Shown here one piece after another: positions 16,054 to 24,870 of a stretch of DNA of 64,000 nucleotides. The notes beneath the pieces are model-generated. The model saw only the letters and a list, made by a program, of their open reading frames with translations, was not told the origin of the DNA and ran no database searches. This DNA comes from Scatomonas sp963928055 (GTDB taxonomy: Bacteria; Bacillota; Clostridia; Lachnospirales; Lachnospiraceae): assembly GCA_963928055.1 (NCBI GenBank), contig CAWVDN010000001.1, positions 248,001-312,000 of the forward strand, in the 5' to 3' direction. Each line of letters opens with the position of its first letter. Position 1 is the stretch's first letter. The translations under genes were made by a program, and so were the position numbers.

Positions 16054-17076
16054 TTATCGCTCTTCTCTCCGCCTCTTCGGCACAAAGGCCAGATGGTGCA
16101 GCGCCGGATGACGGATCAGTTCCCGCAGCCCGCAGATGGTGCACAGATCGTAATGCTGGGAAAGATGCACCGGGCAGTTCAGCCGTTCCGAGAAGAAACG
16201 GTCCAGCCCCGGAAACTGCGTGCTGCCCCCTGTAAAAAAGATCCCCTCCCGCCGGATGTTTTCTCTGATCTGCGGAGGGATCCGTTCCAGAAATTTCTGG
16301 ATCTCCAGGGAGATCTGCTCCAGCAGTTCGGCCACCGCGGCCGTTACCGTGTAGCAGGAAACGTTTCCGTCCCGGGGAAGCCCTGCGGCCGTATCCATCC
16401 CCATGACCCTACGGCCCTCCAGTTTTTTTCCGGGAAGATCCGTCAGGGCGATCTTAAGCCTTTTGGCCGTTTTCAGGCTGATGCGGAAATTATTTTTTCT
16501 GCGGACCGCGGCTTCCACCGCCCGGTTAAAATGTTTCCCGCCGATGGGGATCGTTTTGCTGATCACTACCCTGCCCGCTGCCAGAGCGGAGATCTCCGTA
16601 CTCTGGGCTCCGATGTTGACCACCAGGGAACCTTTGGTCTTTTTCAGGGAAATACCGAGAGCCAGGGCGTCCGCCACAGGCTTTTCCACCAGAAAGACCT
16701 GGCATTTCCGCAGGCGTCCGCGGTGGGCGATGGAATAATAAGCCCTTTTTTCCAACTCGGTCATATCCACCGGAACGGAAAAAAACAGGATGGGACGGTG
16801 GCCCATGGAGGTTCCGCTTCTGTTCAGCAGGGTATGCAGCACGGCTTCCACCAGCATCACGTCTCCGATCCGCCCGTTGGACATGGGCGTTGTGACCTGG
16901 ATGTTGGCCGGCGTTTTTTCAAACATTTCATAGGCTTCATTTCCCACGGCAAACAGGGTGTCCCCGTTCCGGACAGCCACCATGTTTTTTTCTTTTGAAA
17001 AAGTATCTTTTTTCGCGTCATAGATCTTGATGGTGCTGGTGCCAAGATCTATGCCGTACATATTGTCCCTAAGCAT
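16054..17076 (-). CDS. mreB: MreB-family rod-shape actin homologue with altered nucleotide motifs
   Basis: This 340-residue actin-fold protein heads the mreBCD set. The phosphate-1 motif is normal (YGIDLGTSTIKIYD). Two other sites differ from typical MreB. The phosphate-2 motif reads VVNIGAQST (Asn154) where MreB normally has VDIGGGTT. The usual EEP reads VEKP at 131-133. The adenosine-side motif GIFFTGGSTQFPGL is kept. The basic tail RRREER is unusual. Operon position supports an elongasome role, but efficient ATP hydrolysis is doubtful. The start at 17076 was kept; ATG 15 nt later is possible. Confidence 0.85.
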   Translation of the reverse strand: MLRDNMYGIDLGTSTIKIYDAKKDTFSKEKNMVAVRNGDTLFAVGNEAYEMFEKTPANIQVTTPMSNGRIGDVMLVEAVLHTLLNRSGTSMGHRPILFFSVPVDMTELEKRAYYSIAHRGRLRKCQVFLVEKPVADALALGISLKKTKGSLVVNIGAQSTEISALAAGRVVISKTIPIGGKHFNRAVEAAVRRKNNFRISLKTAKRLKIALTDLPGKKLEGRRVMGMDTAAGLPRDGNVSCYTVTAAVAELLEQISLEIQKFLERIPPQIRENIRREGIFFTGGSTQFPGLDRFFSERLNCPVHLSQHYDLCTICGLRELIRHPALHHLAFVPKRRREER

Positions 17077-17079
17077 TTT

Positions 17080-17805
17080 CTAATCTGTCCCCTTCGCGCA
17101 GGTTCTTCCTGTTATAAGCCCCTCTCTGAGAAGGCTGATATACTGTCTGTCGCCGATGATGATGTGGTCCATCAGCAGGATCCCGAGAAGCTCCCCTCCC
17201 CTGGCGATCCGCCTTGTAACGGATATGTCCTCCTGGCTGGGGGTGGGATCCCCGCTGGGATGATTGTGTACCAGGATAAGATTCACGGCGTGATACCTCA
17301 GAGCCTCCAGAAAGAGTTCTCTGGGCGAAATAAGCGAGGCGTTCACGGTGCCGATGGTCAGAGTGATATCCCCCAGAAAATGATTTTTTGTGTCCAGCAT
17401 CATGCAGATCAGGTTTTCCTGTTCCTCATGACGGAGCCGCTCCATATAATAGGCGGCGATAGAGCCCGGATCCTGAAAATTCAGTTTCCTGCCGGCCGAA
17501 AGACCGGCCATGCGCTTGGAGAGTTCAGCGACGCACTTGATCTGCGCGGCCTTTACCGGACCGACGCCCCGTATTTCACGGAGCTGTTCCGCCGAGAGAT
17601 GGTGGAGGCCCAGAAGACCCTCCTGGGAGCGGCACAGCTTCAGGATCTCCCTGGCCAGTTCCACGGAAGGGAGATCTCTGGAACCGCAGCGCAGGATCAC
17701 TGCCAGCAGTTCCGCGTCAGAAAGCGATTCCGGTCCCTTTTGCAGACATTTTTCATAGGGGCGGTCATCCTGCGGAAGTTCTTTCGTAGTAAGTTTTTCT
17801 TTCAT
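17080..17805 (-). CDS. radC: RadC/JAB-domain protein
   Basis: This 241-residue protein has an N-terminal helix-hairpin-helix (HLSAEQLREIRGVGPVKAAQIKCVAEL, about residues 70-96) and a C-terminal JAMM metal-binding domain. The domain's motif is HNHPSGDPTPSQED, with an upstream glutamate in the family pattern. The name RadC is historical; a role in DNA repair is not established. radC directly upstream of mreB is a common Firmicute arrangement. Only 81 nt separate it from the upstream gene, and no convincing -35/-10 pair is visible there. Confidence 0.92.
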   Translation of the reverse strand: MKEKLTTKELPQDDRPYEKCLQKGPESLSDAELLAVILRCGSRDLPSVELAREILKLCRSQEGLLGLHHLSAEQLREIRGVGPVKAAQIKCVAELSKRMAGLSAGRKLNFQDPGSIAAYYMERLRHEEQENLICMMLDTKNHFLGDITLTIGTVNASLISPRELFLEALRYHAVNLILVHNHPSGDPTPSQEDISVTRRIARGGELLGILLMDHIIIGDRQYISLLREGLITGRTCAKGTD

Positions 17806-17886
17806 TCTTCTCCTGTCGGCTCTCTTCTTATAGACAGGCGTAGACCAAAGTTTATTTTAGCACAGAATAAAATTCTTGTACATGGC

Positions 17887-19494
17887 TTACCGGAAATTCA
17901 CAAATTTTTTAGCGATGGCTTCCGCCACGCGGATGCCGTCCATGGCGGCGGAGGTGATCCCGCCAGCGTAGCCGGCCCCTTCCCCGCAGGGATAAATGCC
18001 GGAAAGGATGGTCTCCAGGGTATCCCCCCGGGGTATCCTTACCGGGGAGGAGGTCCTGCTCTCCACGCCGGAAAGCAGAGCGTCTCCCATGGAAAATCCC
18101 TGGATCTGGCGCTCCATGGCCCGGATCCCCTGTTCCAGAGAGGAACCGAGAAATTCCGGGAAGATCCCGCGCACATTGGTCCAGGCGTACGCTCCCTTCA
18201 TGCAGGGGGCAAACGCTCCGGGACCGCCCTCCCGGTTCCGGCAGAAATCTTCAAAGCGTTGGACCGGGATCCTTCCCGCCCCCTGCCGGAAAGCCGCTTT
18301 TTCCAGGAACCGCTGGAATCCTATGCCGCTCAAAGCCGGGGGCAGATCTCCGGCGCAGAAGGAAAGATAGTCTTTCGGCTCCACCGTTACCACAATGGCG
18401 CTGTTGGCGTTGGCCCCGTCCCTGCCGTGGTAACTCATGCCGTTGACGGCCAGAAAGCCCTTTTCCGAGGAAGCGTTTACAACATAGCCCCCGGGACACA
18501 TGCAGAAGGAATACACGCCCCGGCCGTTTTCCAGCTGCGCGGCCGTGCGGTAGCTGGCGGCGCCCAGCTGTGGAGGGGCCTGTTCCCCGTACTGCCTTCG
18601 GGTGATGAGTTCCTGGGGATGCTCCATCCGCACGCCCACCGCAAAGGCCTTTGCTTCCATGGGGATCCCTTTTTCCCAGAGCATGCGGAACGTCTGCCGG
18701 GCACTGTGGCCGATGGCCAGCACCGCGGCCTCGGCAGGCAGTTCCTCTTCCCCGTTGACGGTCAGGGAGCGCAGGACGCCGTTGTCCAGGTTCAGATCGG
18801 TCACACAGGCGCGGAAGCGGAATTCTCCGCCCATATCGGTGATCTTTTTTCGGAGATTTTCCAGGATCCGGATCAGGAGATCCGTACCCAGATGCGGTCT
18901 GGCGTCATAAAGGATCTCCCGGGGGGCTCCCGCTTCCACAAAGATCCGGAGGACTTCCTGATTTCGGTGGCTTTTGTCTTTGACTCCCGTATTCAGCTTG
19001 CCGTCCGAAAAGGTTCCTGCCCCGCCTTCCCCGAACTGTACATTGGACTGCTCGTCCAGGACGCCGGTCTTCCAGAAGGCTTCCACCTTTTCCTTCCGGA
19101 CGGCCGCGGTGTCTCCCTGTTCCAGCACCAGGGGACGGTATCCGTGCTTCGCCAGCATGTAGGCGCAGAAAAGACCTGCGGGACCGCAGCCGATGATCAC
19201 GGGACGGTGACGGAGGGGCTGTCCTCCCGGGGCTGGAAAATGGTACGCTTCCCTATTTGTTGACATAATATTTTTATGTCTATTTCTCGACAGGATCTTC
19301 TTTTCCAGGGCGGTCTGCACCCGTACCGTATAAACGTATTGCAGTCCTTCCCGCCTGCGGGCGTCCACAGAACGACGGAGGATCTCATAGTTTTTTATTT
19401 CCTGTCTGGGGATCCCCAGGACCCCGGCGATCTTTTGCTCCAGCTCTTCCGGACTGTGGGAGACCGGGAGCTTCAGCTGCGTGATCTGGATCAT
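17887..19494 (-). CDS. FAD-dependent oxidoreductase, COG2509 type
   Basis: This 535-residue flavoprotein has an N-terminal domain of about 85 residues (MIQITQLKLPVSHSPEELEQ), then a Rossmann FAD motif (IIGCGPAGLFCAYMLAKHGY). A QFGEGGAGTFSDGKLNTG segment and a C-terminal GEGAGYAGGITSAAMDGIRVAEAI motif follow. The family is widespread in Clostridia and its substrate is unknown. In the raw sequence its frame is continuous with the upstream gene (17887-20685, 932 codons). I treat it as separate because the ATG at 19494 overlaps the recovered stop of the upstream gene by 4 bp. Confidence 0.82.
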   Translation of the reverse strand: MIQITQLKLPVSHSPEELEQKIAGVLGIPRQEIKNYEILRRSVDARRREGLQYVYTVRVQTALEKKILSRNRHKNIMSTNREAYHFPAPGGQPLRHRPVIIGCGPAGLFCAYMLAKHGYRPLVLEQGDTAAVRKEKVEAFWKTGVLDEQSNVQFGEGGAGTFSDGKLNTGVKDKSHRNQEVLRIFVEAGAPREILYDARPHLGTDLLIRILENLRKKITDMGGEFRFRACVTDLNLDNGVLRSLTVNGEEELPAEAAVLAIGHSARQTFRMLWEKGIPMEAKAFAVGVRMEHPQELITRRQYGEQAPPQLGAASYRTAAQLENGRGVYSFCMCPGGYVVNASSEKGFLAVNGMSYHGRDGANANSAIVVTVEPKDYLSFCAGDLPPALSGIGFQRFLEKAAFRQGAGRIPVQRFEDFCRNREGGPGAFAPCMKGAYAWTNVRGIFPEFLGSSLEQGIRAMERQIQGFSMGDALLSGVESRTSSPVRIPRGDTLETILSGIYPCGEGAGYAGGITSAAMDGIRVAEAIAKKFVNFR

Positions 19495-20685
19495 ATGTGT
19501 TCTCCTCCTGCCGCGCTTCTTCCCGCTGCCGCCCCGCTGGACCAGGCCCACTGCAGATTGTAGCCCCCCGCAGGCGCCGTCCACATCCACCGCTTCCCCG
19601 GTGAAATAAAGTCCGGGAACCCTGCGGGATTCCAGGGAATCCGTCAGTTCAGACAGAGGGACGCCCCCGGAGCAGACCTGGGCCTGTCCGAGGGAGGAGG
19701 CTCCCAGAACCTCCAGGGAAAAAGCCTTGATATTCGCGAGGATCTCCTCCTCGTCCGCGGAAGGCGGAGCCGCCACCGGGATCAGCCGGTCCGGAAGCAG
19801 GCCTACCAGCAGCTGCCGCGGATCTTTATAGGGACACTGCTCTTTTCGTCTCCGCAGATACGTTCGCAGGGCTTCCCAGCTGAAATCCGGCAGAAAATCC
19901 AGAAGGATCTGGACCCGGCAGCCCTCCGCCAGGGCCCGGACCGCGTAGCGGCTCAGCTGAAACACCGGGATCCCGGAGATGCCGGATCCGGTGAGCTGGA
20001 TCTCCCCGGTTTCCTGCCGGAGGCATTCCCCGTTCAGGTACAGGGAAGCCGTTCCGGTGACACGGGTCCCGGCCCATCGGGAGAACCAGCTGCCCCGGCA
20101 TTTTAAGGGCACCAGGGCCGGATAAAAGGGCACAAACCCGTGTCCCAGAGAGCCCGCCAGCTTTTCCGCCAGATCCGAGGAGCCGGGGATCTCGGAGGCG
20201 GGACTGCCGCAGGAGACCAGGACCGCCTCCCCGGGATACTTCCAGGTTTCTGTGGTGACCAGAAAGCTGCCGTCTTTCTCTTTTCGGATCCCGGTCACGG
20301 TTTCCCGGGTCTTGATCTTGACCCGGAGATACTCCGCCTCCATGAGCAGCACCTGCAGCACCGAGGAAGCCTGTCCGGTCCAGGGATAGATCCAGCCTTC
20401 CCTGTTTCGGGTGTAGATCCCCAGGGAAGAGAAAAAGGCGATGGTCTCCTGCGGGCCGAAACGGGAAACCAGGGAAAAGGCCCGGTCCGGATCTCCTCCC
20501 CGGTAGCAGAGCCGGCTCTGGACCAGATTCGTAAGATTGCACCGCCCGTTTCCCGTGGCCAGAAGCTTTTTCCCCGGCCTGTCATTTTTCTCCAGCAGCG
20601 TCACGGAGGCTCCCAGCCTGGCGGCCTGGATGGCTGCCATAAGCCCGGAGGCTCCGCCGCCGATGATCACGATTTTTTTTGCCAT
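19491..20685 (-). CDS. HI0933/BaiN-family flavoprotein, frameshifted near its 3' end
   Basis: This NAD(P)/FAD-dependent oxidoreductase of the HI0933/BaiN family is about 397 residues when corrected. The N-terminus is a Rossmann FAD motif (KKIVIIGGGASGLMAAIQAARLG) followed by ATGNGRCNLTN. The C-terminus normally ends CGGYNLQWAWSSG. As given, the frame reads CGGLQSAVGLVQ and runs on into the next gene. Removing one base from the C6 run at 19564-19569 restores the motif and gives a stop at 19491, overlapping the next ATG (ATGA). The start has AAGGAG upstream. The frameshift is either a sequence error or a real mutation. Confidence 0.8.
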
Positions 20686-20694
20686 ACTTTCTCC

Positions 20695-21988
20695 TTATTC
20701 AGGAAGTTTTACCAGTCCCGCCTCCAGAAGCTTCTGCAGGCTCATGAGGATCCCCAGCTTTGCGTGCTCCCAGGTGAGGCCCTCCCTGGAAATAGACCGC
20801 GTAGGGAGGTTTGATGGGGCCGTCGGCGCTGAGCTCAATAGAGGAGCCCTGGACAAAGGCTCCGGCGGCCATGATCACATCGCTGTCATACCCGGGCATG
20901 GCCCAGGGCTCCGGGGCTACGTAGCTGTCCACGGGAGCCGCCGCCTGGATGCCCCGGCAGAAAGCGATGACCCCTTCGGGGCTTCCCAGCGTTACCGCCT
21001 GGATGATATCATGCCGCTCCTCCCTTCCGTCGGGGATCACGGGAAAACCCAGCTTCTCATAGATGTTCGCGGCAAAGATAGCGCCCTTCAGCGCCGAAGC
21101 GGTCACTGTGGGAGCCAGGAAAAATCCTTGGTAAAAGGCCTGGTTCACCCCCAGGGTGGCGCCCACTTCCTTTCCGAGGCCCGGGGAGGTCAGGCGTACC
21201 GCCGCGTTTTCTACATATTCTCTTTTCCCCACGATATAGCCGCCAATGGGAGCCAGCCCGCCGCCGGGATTCTTGATCAGGGAACCTACCATGAGATCCG
21301 CGCCCACCTCCGAAGGCTCCTGAAGCTCCACAAATTCCCCATAGCAGTTATCCACCATGCAGATCAGATCCGGCCGGATCCCCTTGATAAACCGGATCAG
21401 CTGCCCGATCCGCTCCACGGAAAGAGTGGGCCTGGTCTGATAACCCTTGGATCTCTGAATGGTCACCATGCGGGTCTGCGGCCGGATCGCGGAGCGGATC
21501 CCCTCGTAATCGAAGGAGCCGTCCTCCTTCAGGTCCACCTGCCGGTAAGTCACCCCGTATTCCCGGAGGGAGCCCCGGGAAGGCCGGATACCGATGACTT
21601 CTTCCAGGGTATCGTAAGGTTTCCCCACCGGGGACAAAAGCTCGTCTCCGGGCCGCAGATTTCCGGAGAGGGCCACCGCCAGAGCGTGGGTGCCGCAGGC
21701 GATCTGAGGACGCACCAGAGCGTCCTCCGCCCCGAAGGCTTCCGCATAGACCTTTTCCAGAGTGTCTCTCCCGAGATCGTTGTATCCGTACCCGCTGGAA
21801 GCGTACAGGCAGGCCTCGCTGACCCGGTTTGCCTGCATGGCCCGGATCACCTTCAGCTGGTTGTATTCCGCCACTTTGCCGATCTTTTCAAATCGCGGGG
21901 CCAGGTCCCGGAGGATCTCCTCTCCGAATTTCCACACTTCCCTGCGGATCCCCAGTTTTTTATACATGCTTTCCAGCAGATTCTCCAT
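20695..21988 (-). CDS. YnbB-like PLP enzyme (methionine gamma-lyase family), frameshifted near its 3' end
   Basis: This cystathionine-beta-lyase-like PLP protein is sometimes called aluminium resistance protein. It has about 430 residues when corrected. Visible motifs are ASSGYGYNDLGRDTLEKVYAE, RPQIACGTHAL, MVDNCYGEF and the PLP-lysine region GSLIKNPGGGLAPIGGY. The tail of the given frame reads QGGPHLGARKAG and stops at 20699. Dropping one C from 20780-20782 gives QGGLTWEHAKLGILMSLQKL and a stop at 20695, the normal family ending. Its start overlaps miaA by 29 bp. The substrate is not established. Confidence 0.83.
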
Positions 21989-22943
21989 TTTCCTCTTCCT
22001 CTCTCAGCTTTTCCTGCCAGATGGACAGGATATAATCCAGTATTTTTTCTTCGTCATAATCAAAATCCGGCTTCTGGATCCAGATCACATCCGGTTCCCT
22101 GCGGAACCAGGTCAGCTGCCGTTTGGCAAAATGCCGGGTGTCCCGCTGAATGATCCGCACCGCCTCTTCCAGGGAGATCTCTCCCCGGAGATACGGAAAC
22201 AGCTCCTTATAGCCCAGGCCTTTCATGGAAGTATTTTCTTCCGTGAGTCCCCGGGCGGCCAGACCCCGGACCTCTTCCACCAGTCCCTGCCGGATCATCT
22301 CCTCCACCCGCCGGTCAATGCGCCGGTACAGTTCCTCCCGGTGGTCGTTCAGAACATAATACGCGTAACAACAGTAGGGGGAGCTCCGCTGTTTTTCCCG
22401 CCGGTTGTGCTCTGACATGAGCAGGCCGGTCTCCATACAGAATTCCAGGGCGCGGATCACCCGTTTCCGGTTATGGGGATGGATAGCCTCCGCCGCCTGG
22501 GGATCCCTCTCTTTCAGAAGACGGTAGAGATATTCATTTCCTTTTTCCTCCCCCAGCCGTTCCAGCTCTGTCCGCAGAGGAGATTCTCCGGAACTCTCGG
22601 AAAAATCCACGTTTTTCAGGAGGGCCTGGATATAAAAGCCGGTGCCTCCCGTGATGATGGGAATCCGGCCCCGGGACCATATTTCCTCCATGGCCTCCCG
22701 GGCCATTTCCTGAAAACGGGCCACGTGAAACTCCTCTTCCGGCTCCAGCACATCGATGAGATAATGGGAGATCCCCTCCATCTCTTCCGGCCGGATCTTG
22801 GCGGAACCGATGTCCAGCCCTCTGTAGACCTGCATGGAGTCCGCGGAGATCACGGAACCCTTTACTGCCTTGGCAAGAGCCAGGGATAATTTTGTCTTGC
22901 CCACAGCGGTAGGTCCCGTCAGTACGATGCATGGCTTTCTCAA
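21960..22943 (-). CDS. miaA: tRNA dimethylallyltransferase
   Basis: The enzyme adds a dimethylallyl group to A37 of tRNAs reading UNN codons; MiaB, encoded in the same operon, then methylthiolates it. It has 327 residues. The P-loop GPTAVGKTKLS, SADSMQVYRGLDIGSAK, the GGTGFYIQALL motif and RDTRHFAKRQLTWFR near the C-terminus are all diagnostic. It follows mutL by 11 nt, a mutSL-miaA order common in bacteria. Confidence 0.96.
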   Translation of the reverse strand: MRKPCIVLTGPTAVGKTKLSLALAKAVKGSVISADSMQVYRGLDIGSAKIRPEEMEGISHYLIDVLEPEEEFHVARFQEMAREAMEEIWSRGRIPIITGGTGFYIQALLKNVDFSESSGESPLRTELERLGEEKGNEYLYRLLKERDPQAAEAIHPHNRKRVIRALEFCMETGLLMSEHNRREKQRSSPYCCYAYYVLNDHREELYRRIDRRVEEMIRQGLVEEVRGLAARGLTEENTSMKGLGYKELFPYLRGEISLEEAVRIIQRDTRHFAKRQLTWFRREPDVIWIQKPDFDYDEEKILDYILSIWQEKLREEEENGESAGKHV

Positions 22944-22954
22944 AGTATCACCTC

Positions 22955-24841
22955 TCAGACGATGCGCTTGAATTTTTTGTCCAGCTCATAGCGGGACATG
23001 GTAAGGATGGTAGGCCGGCCGTGGGGACAGTTGTAAGGATTTTCCAGGGTCAGCAGCTCATCGATCAGCGCTTCCGCCTCCGCCCGGGACAGGTGCTGAT
23101 TCCCCTTTACGGCCGCCTTGCAGGCCATGGAGGCCAGCCGTTCCCGGATCACTTCCGGGGCAGCGTCGCCCCCCTCCTCCAGGCCGTCCAGGATCTCCAG
23201 AAACAGATCCTTTTCCGCCGCCTTATACAGATTGGAGGGAACCGCGGAGATCTTAAATTCCTTCCCTCCGAAGGGCTCGATCTCGAAGCCGCTCTCCCGG
23301 AAAACTTCCCCGTACCGGTTCAGCAGCTCCGCCTCGCCGGCGGAAAGACTGAGGACGATGGGCGGACACAGCATCTGGGACAGGATCTCTTTTTTCTGGA
23401 AATCCTTCATCATCCGCTCATACAGGACTTTTTCATGGGCCGCGTGCTGGTCGATGATGTACAGGGAATTCTGATATTCCACCAGCCAGTAGGTGTCAAA
23501 GAGCTGTCCCAGGATCCGGTGGGAGGGACGTGCCGCCTCCGACAGCAGTTTTTCTTTGAAAAACTCCAGCTGCTCCGGAGCCTGCGCCGGTTTCTCTGTC
23601 TTTGCGGTCCTTTCCCCGCTGCCGGTTCTTTCCGGCGGAGGGGCTGCTGCGCTCGCTGCTTTCGGGCGCTCTTCTTTGAGGGCCGCCGGTTTCGGAGCCG
23701 CCGGTTTCGGAGCCGTCTGGTATGGAACCGCGGATTCCGCCAGAACAGAACTGCGGCGGCTGGTCTCAAAAGGTTCCGGAGCGGCGGCAGCCGGCGCTTT
23801 TTCAGCGGAGGGCAGCGTTTTCCGCTCCTGCAGAGTCACTTCCGGGATCCGCTCCGCCCCAAGCAACGTGTTCTGGATGCACAGACAGAGCTGGTGGTAG
23901 ATGGCGTCCTGATCCGAAAAACGCAGCTCCATCTTGGAGGGATGAACGTTCACGTCCACCTTCTGTCCGTCGATCTCCAGATACAGAAGGGTAAAAGGAT
24001 ACCGGTGCTGCATCATAAATCCGTGATAGCCGTCCTCGATGGCTTTGGCCAGCAGCTTGCTCTTGACATATCTGCCGTTGACAAAATAATTTTCAAAATT
24101 CCGGTTTCCCCTGGCCAGGGAAGGCTTGCCGATAAATCCCTTTACCTGAAACCATTCATTTTCACTCTGGATCGGCAGCAGCTCCCGGGTGATATCCCTG
24201 CCGAAGATCTGGTAAACCACCTCTTTGATGTTGCCGTTTCCGCTGGTGTACAGCCGGTTCTGTCCGTTCTGGATAAACTTAAAGGAAATCTCCGGATGAG
24301 ACAGGGCCAGCTGCTCGATCAGGGAGGAGACGGCGTTCCCCTCCGCCGTGGGGGATTTCAGGAACTTGGCCCGGGCCGGGGTGTTGTAAAACAGGTGCCG
24401 CACCAGAAAGGTAGTGCCGGAAGGAGCGCCGATCTCTTCCCAAGCGGTCTCCTGTCCCCCTTCTATGCAGTAACGGATCCCTGTGAGACTTTCCGGAGTC
24501 TTGGTGATCAGTTCCACCTGGGAGACGGCGGCGATGCTGGACAGAGCCTCCCCCCGGAATCCCAGGGAGGAAATATACGTCAGATCCTCCACTTTGCGGA
24601 TCTTGCTGGTTGCATGGCGCAGAAAAGCCAGCCGCACCTGATCCGAAGGGATGCCGCTTCCGTTGTCCGTAATGCGGATAAAAGAAATCCCGCCTTCTTT
24701 GATCTCCACAGTCACCGCGGTGGCTCCGGCGTCTATGGCGTTTTCCGCCAGCTCTTTTACTACGGAAGCCGGCCGCTCCACCACCTCGCCGGCGGCAATC
24801 TTATCAATGGTTTTCTGATCCAGGACCTGTATCTCTCTCAT
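22955..24841 (-). CDS. mutL: DNA mismatch repair endonuclease MutL
   Basis: MutL couples mismatch recognition by MutS to strand incision. It has 628 residues. The N-terminal GHKL ATPase motifs are ELAENAIDAGA, DNGSGIP and GFRGEALSSI. A Pro/Ala-rich linker spans about residues 340-430. The C-terminal domain has DQHAAHEKVLYE, the metal-binding endonuclease motif found in bacteria lacking MutH. The start at 24841 has GGAGGAG upstream; the open frame extends 11 codons further without support. It follows mutS by 29 nt. Confidence 0.96.
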   Translation of the reverse strand: MREIQVLDQKTIDKIAAGEVVERPASVVKELAENAIDAGATAVTVEIKEGGISFIRITDNGSGIPSDQVRLAFLRHATSKIRKVEDLTYISSLGFRGEALSSIAAVSQVELITKTPESLTGIRYCIEGGQETAWEEIGAPSGTTFLVRHLFYNTPARAKFLKSPTAEGNAVSSLIEQLALSHPEISFKFIQNGQNRLYTSGNGNIKEVVYQIFGRDITRELLPIQSENEWFQVKGFIGKPSLARGNRNFENYFVNGRYVKSKLLAKAIEDGYHGFMMQHRYPFTLLYLEIDGQKVDVNVHPSKMELRFSDQDAIYHQLCLCIQNTLLGAERIPEVTLQERKTLPSAEKAPAAAAPEPFETSRRSSVLAESAVPYQTAPKPAAPKPAALKEERPKAASAAAPPPERTGSGERTAKTEKPAQAPEQLEFFKEKLLSEAARPSHRILGQLFDTYWLVEYQNSLYIIDQHAAHEKVLYERMMKDFQKKEILSQMLCPPIVLSLSAGEAELLNRYGEVFRESGFEIEPFGGKEFKISAVPSNLYKAAEKDLFLEILDGLEEGGDAAPEVIRERLASMACKAAVKGNQHLSRAEAEALIDELLTLENPYNCPHGRPTILTMSRYELDKKFKRIV

Positions 24842-24870
24842 ACTCTCCTCCTGCAGGGACGGCGCCGGTA

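Noticed and set aside
17887..20685. Genuine bifunctional flavoprotein fusion
   Set aside because: The fusion depends on a C6 run. The alternative frame restores a conserved C-terminus and a 4-bp ATGA overlap, so two genes are far more likely.
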